From Zhihengliuella salsuginis (lineage in GTDB: Bacteria > Actinomycetota > Actinomycetes > Actinomycetales > Micrococcaceae): DNA of 64,000 nucleotides. A model generated the notes under the pieces. The model made no database searches. It was not told the DNA's origin and worked only from the letters and a program-made list of their open reading frames with translations. How positions within the stretch are numbered: the first letter of the stretch is position 1; every line of letters starts with the position of its first letter. This document shows, piece by piece, positions 62,747 to 64,000 of the stretch. The stretch spans positions 1-64,000 of the forward strand of contig NZ_BMXK01000008.1 of assembly GCF_014651715.1 (NCBI RefSeq). Direction: 5' to 3'. A program made the translations under genes and the position numbers.

Positions 62747-64000
62747 TCAGACCCCCGACAGGTCGAGCTCGAGCGCGGTCGTCGACCCCTGCTGCGTCTT
62801 GTGCACGACGAGTTGAGCCGCGATCTGCTCCTTGAGCTCCTGCACGTGGCTCACCAGGCCCACGACACGGCCGCTGGTGCGCAATCCGTCCAGGGCGGAC
62901 ATGACCTTCTCCAGCGTCGCCGGGTCGAGGCTCCCGAAGCCCTCGTCGACGAAGAGCGTCTCCATGTCGATCCCGCCGGACTCGGCCTGGATCACGTCGG
63001 CCAGGCCCAACGCCAGCGCGAGCGAGGCCATGAAGGACTCACCACCCGACAGCGAGCCGGGCTCGCGCTCCGCGCCGGTCCACTCGTCCCGGACCTTGAT
63101 GCCCAGTCCGCCCTTGCCCCGGCCGCCTGAGGCGTCGTCGTGGGCGAGCGCGAAACGCCCCGCGGTCATCTCCACGAGCCGTTCGTTGGCTGCTGCGGCG
63201 ACGGCCTCCAGGCGAGCCGCGAGGACATAGGTGCTCAACGGCATCTTGTAGCTGTTCTCCCCTGCCCCGGTGGCCAGATCCGCCAGCCCCTTGACGAGCT
63301 CGAATTCGGCCAGCAGCGGCCCCTGGCGCTCGGTCAGCGCGTCCAGGCGGGCCCGCTGGCCGTCGAAGCGCCGCGCGTATCCCTCCAGGTTCCCCCGGCG
63401 TGTGACCAGCTTCGTGACGTCGTGTTCGGACTCGACGGCCTGCGCCCGCGCGGCTGCGAGCCCTTCCTCGGTGGGAACGTCGAGTCCGCTCTGCCGGTCG
63501 CTCCGCGCGCGGGCGAGTTCCTCGCTCTCGGCCAGCGCCGACAGGCGGATCCCCTCCTCGTCGAAATCCGCGACGCTCCTGGCGAGCTCCTTCTGCCGGA
63601 CGTCGTCGACACGGCTCGCGGCCGCCGTGCGCACGGAGTCGAATCCCTGCTCGGCCAGCGCGGCGTCGAGTTCGGCGCGGGCCGTCTTCTCGGCACGCTC
63701 GGCCTCGCCCACGGCCGCCAGCGACCGTTCCCAGCCGCTGCCGGCCTCGACGACCCGCCGCAGCTCGTCGACCCGCTCGTCCAGCGTTGCAGCCGGTGCG
63801 GCGGCATCGGCGATCTGGCGCGAGCCGGAGTCGATCTGCTCGCGCAGCTCGGTGCGCAGTGCCTCGAGCGTCGCCTGCCGCTCCCGCGCCCGCGCGAGGT
63901 CGGCGGCCAGTGCGGTCCGCTCCGACCCGATCCGTTCGAGCTGAGCCTCGGCTGCTTCCAGAGCCTCAGCGGCGGCTTCGGACTCGGCCGTCAGCGCTGC
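62747..64000 (-). CDS. sbcC: Exonuclease SbcC, C-terminal part (gene continues beyond the window)
   Basis: The minus-strand frame is open to the window end. It starts inside a long Ala/Glu/Arg-rich coiled coil and ends with the SMC/Rad50-like C-terminal ATPase half: signature GSLSGGESFMASLALALGLA, Walker B METLFVDEGFGSLDPATLEK, and GLVSHVQELKEQI. SbcC with SbcD processes DNA hairpins and ends. At least 417 residues are present; the N-terminal Walker A half, and sbcD if adjacent, lie outside. Confidence 0.93.
   Translation of the reverse strand, partial: AALTAESEAAAEALEAAEAQLERIGSERTALAADLARARERQATLEALRTELREQIDSGSRQIADAAAPAATLDERVDELRRVVEAGSGWERSLAAVGEAERAEKTARAELDAALAEQGFDSVRTAAASRVDDVRQKELARSVADFDEEGIRLSALAESEELARARSDRQSGLDVPTEEGLAAARAQAVESEHDVTKLVTRRGNLEGYARRFDGQRARLDALTERQGPLLAEFELVKGLADLATGAGENSYKMPLSTYVLAARLEAVAAAANERLVEMTAGRFALAHDDASGGRGKGGLGIKVRDEWTGAEREPGSLSGGESFMASLALALGLADVIQAESGGIDMETLFVDEGFGSLDPATLEKVMSALDGLRTSGRVVGLVSHVQELKEQIAAQLVVHKTQQGSTTALELDLSGV

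Overview
The window is chromosomal DNA from a high-GC Gram-positive actinobacterium, most likely of the order Micrococcales and probably the Arthrobacter/Micrococcaceae group. The basis is the very GC-rich third codon positions (large antisense frames everywhere), frequent GTG/TTG starts with ATGA or GTGA couplings, a glutamyl-tRNA synthetase gene beside tRNA-Gln and tRNA-Glu, an NrtR-nadABC-cysteine desulfurase cluster, and a homoprotocatechuate dioxygenase whose residue numbering matches the Brevibacterium enzyme exactly. The placement is inference; no search was run.

Layout. 1-3.2 kb: 5' part of a phosphomannomutase gene (-), an IS481-type insertion sequence with a frameshifted transposase, then thiL (-). 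3.2-6.7 kb: two coupled membrane GTPases (-). 6.7-8.8 kb: two identical tRNA-Glu genes, tRNA-Gln and gltX (all -). 8.8-17.2 kb: a small membrane protein, a large heparinase II/III-hydrolase fusion, an FAH-family hydrolase, ilvE, leuB and a Tat-exported beta-propeller protein (all -). 17.3-23.8 kb: a DesK/NarL-type two-component system, an LCP lipoprotein (-) and a MacB/FtsX-type ABC exporter. 23.9-25.7 kb: a low-GC putative glycosyltransferase gene bracketed by two copies of the exporter gene's 3' end. 25.7-29.0 kb: metG and serA (-). 29.3-33.5 kb: two convergent secreted cell-wall proteins, both with CWB2 repeats. 33.6-39.1 kb: ilvC, ilvN, ilvB and ilvD (-), with a leader-peptide attenuator in front of ilvB. 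39.2-45.8 kb: a small unknown gene, tRNA-Lys, bcp, tRNA-Leu, an oligopeptide-type binding lipoprotein, mqo, and a luciferase-like oxidoreductase with its MarR regulator. 45.9-51.7 kb: nrtR-nadA-nadB-nadC-cysteine desulfurase (-). 51.8-55.6 kb: an Lrp regulator divergent from a four-gene 2-oxoacid dehydrogenase cluster that has no classical E2. 55.6-60.6 kb: homoprotocatechuate catabolism genes with a GntR regulator. 60.7-64 kb: a phosphoribosyltransferase, a META-domain lipoprotein, an IclR regulator and the 3' part of sbcC.

How the genes fit together. Branched-chain amino acid synthesis is represented by ilvE, leuB, ilvBNC and ilvD, and a regulated branched-chain-type oxoacid dehydrogenase lies elsewhere in the window. 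De novo NAD synthesis sits in one operon together with its probable sensor-repressor and a cysteine desulfurase that could serve the NadA iron-sulfur cluster. Aromatic catabolism combines ring cleavage (HpaD), semialdehyde oxidation (HpaE) and a fused decarboxylase/isomerase plus RraA-type aldolase candidate.

The least ordinary items are the split lipoyl-domain/alpha-beta hydrolase pair in place of E2, the FAH-RraA fusion with an intact GD-x20-RD aldolase motif, the cargo gene between duplicated ftsX-like gene ends, the heparinase-hydrolase fusion, and several well-placed palindromes or direct repeats next to the regulator genes that may use them.
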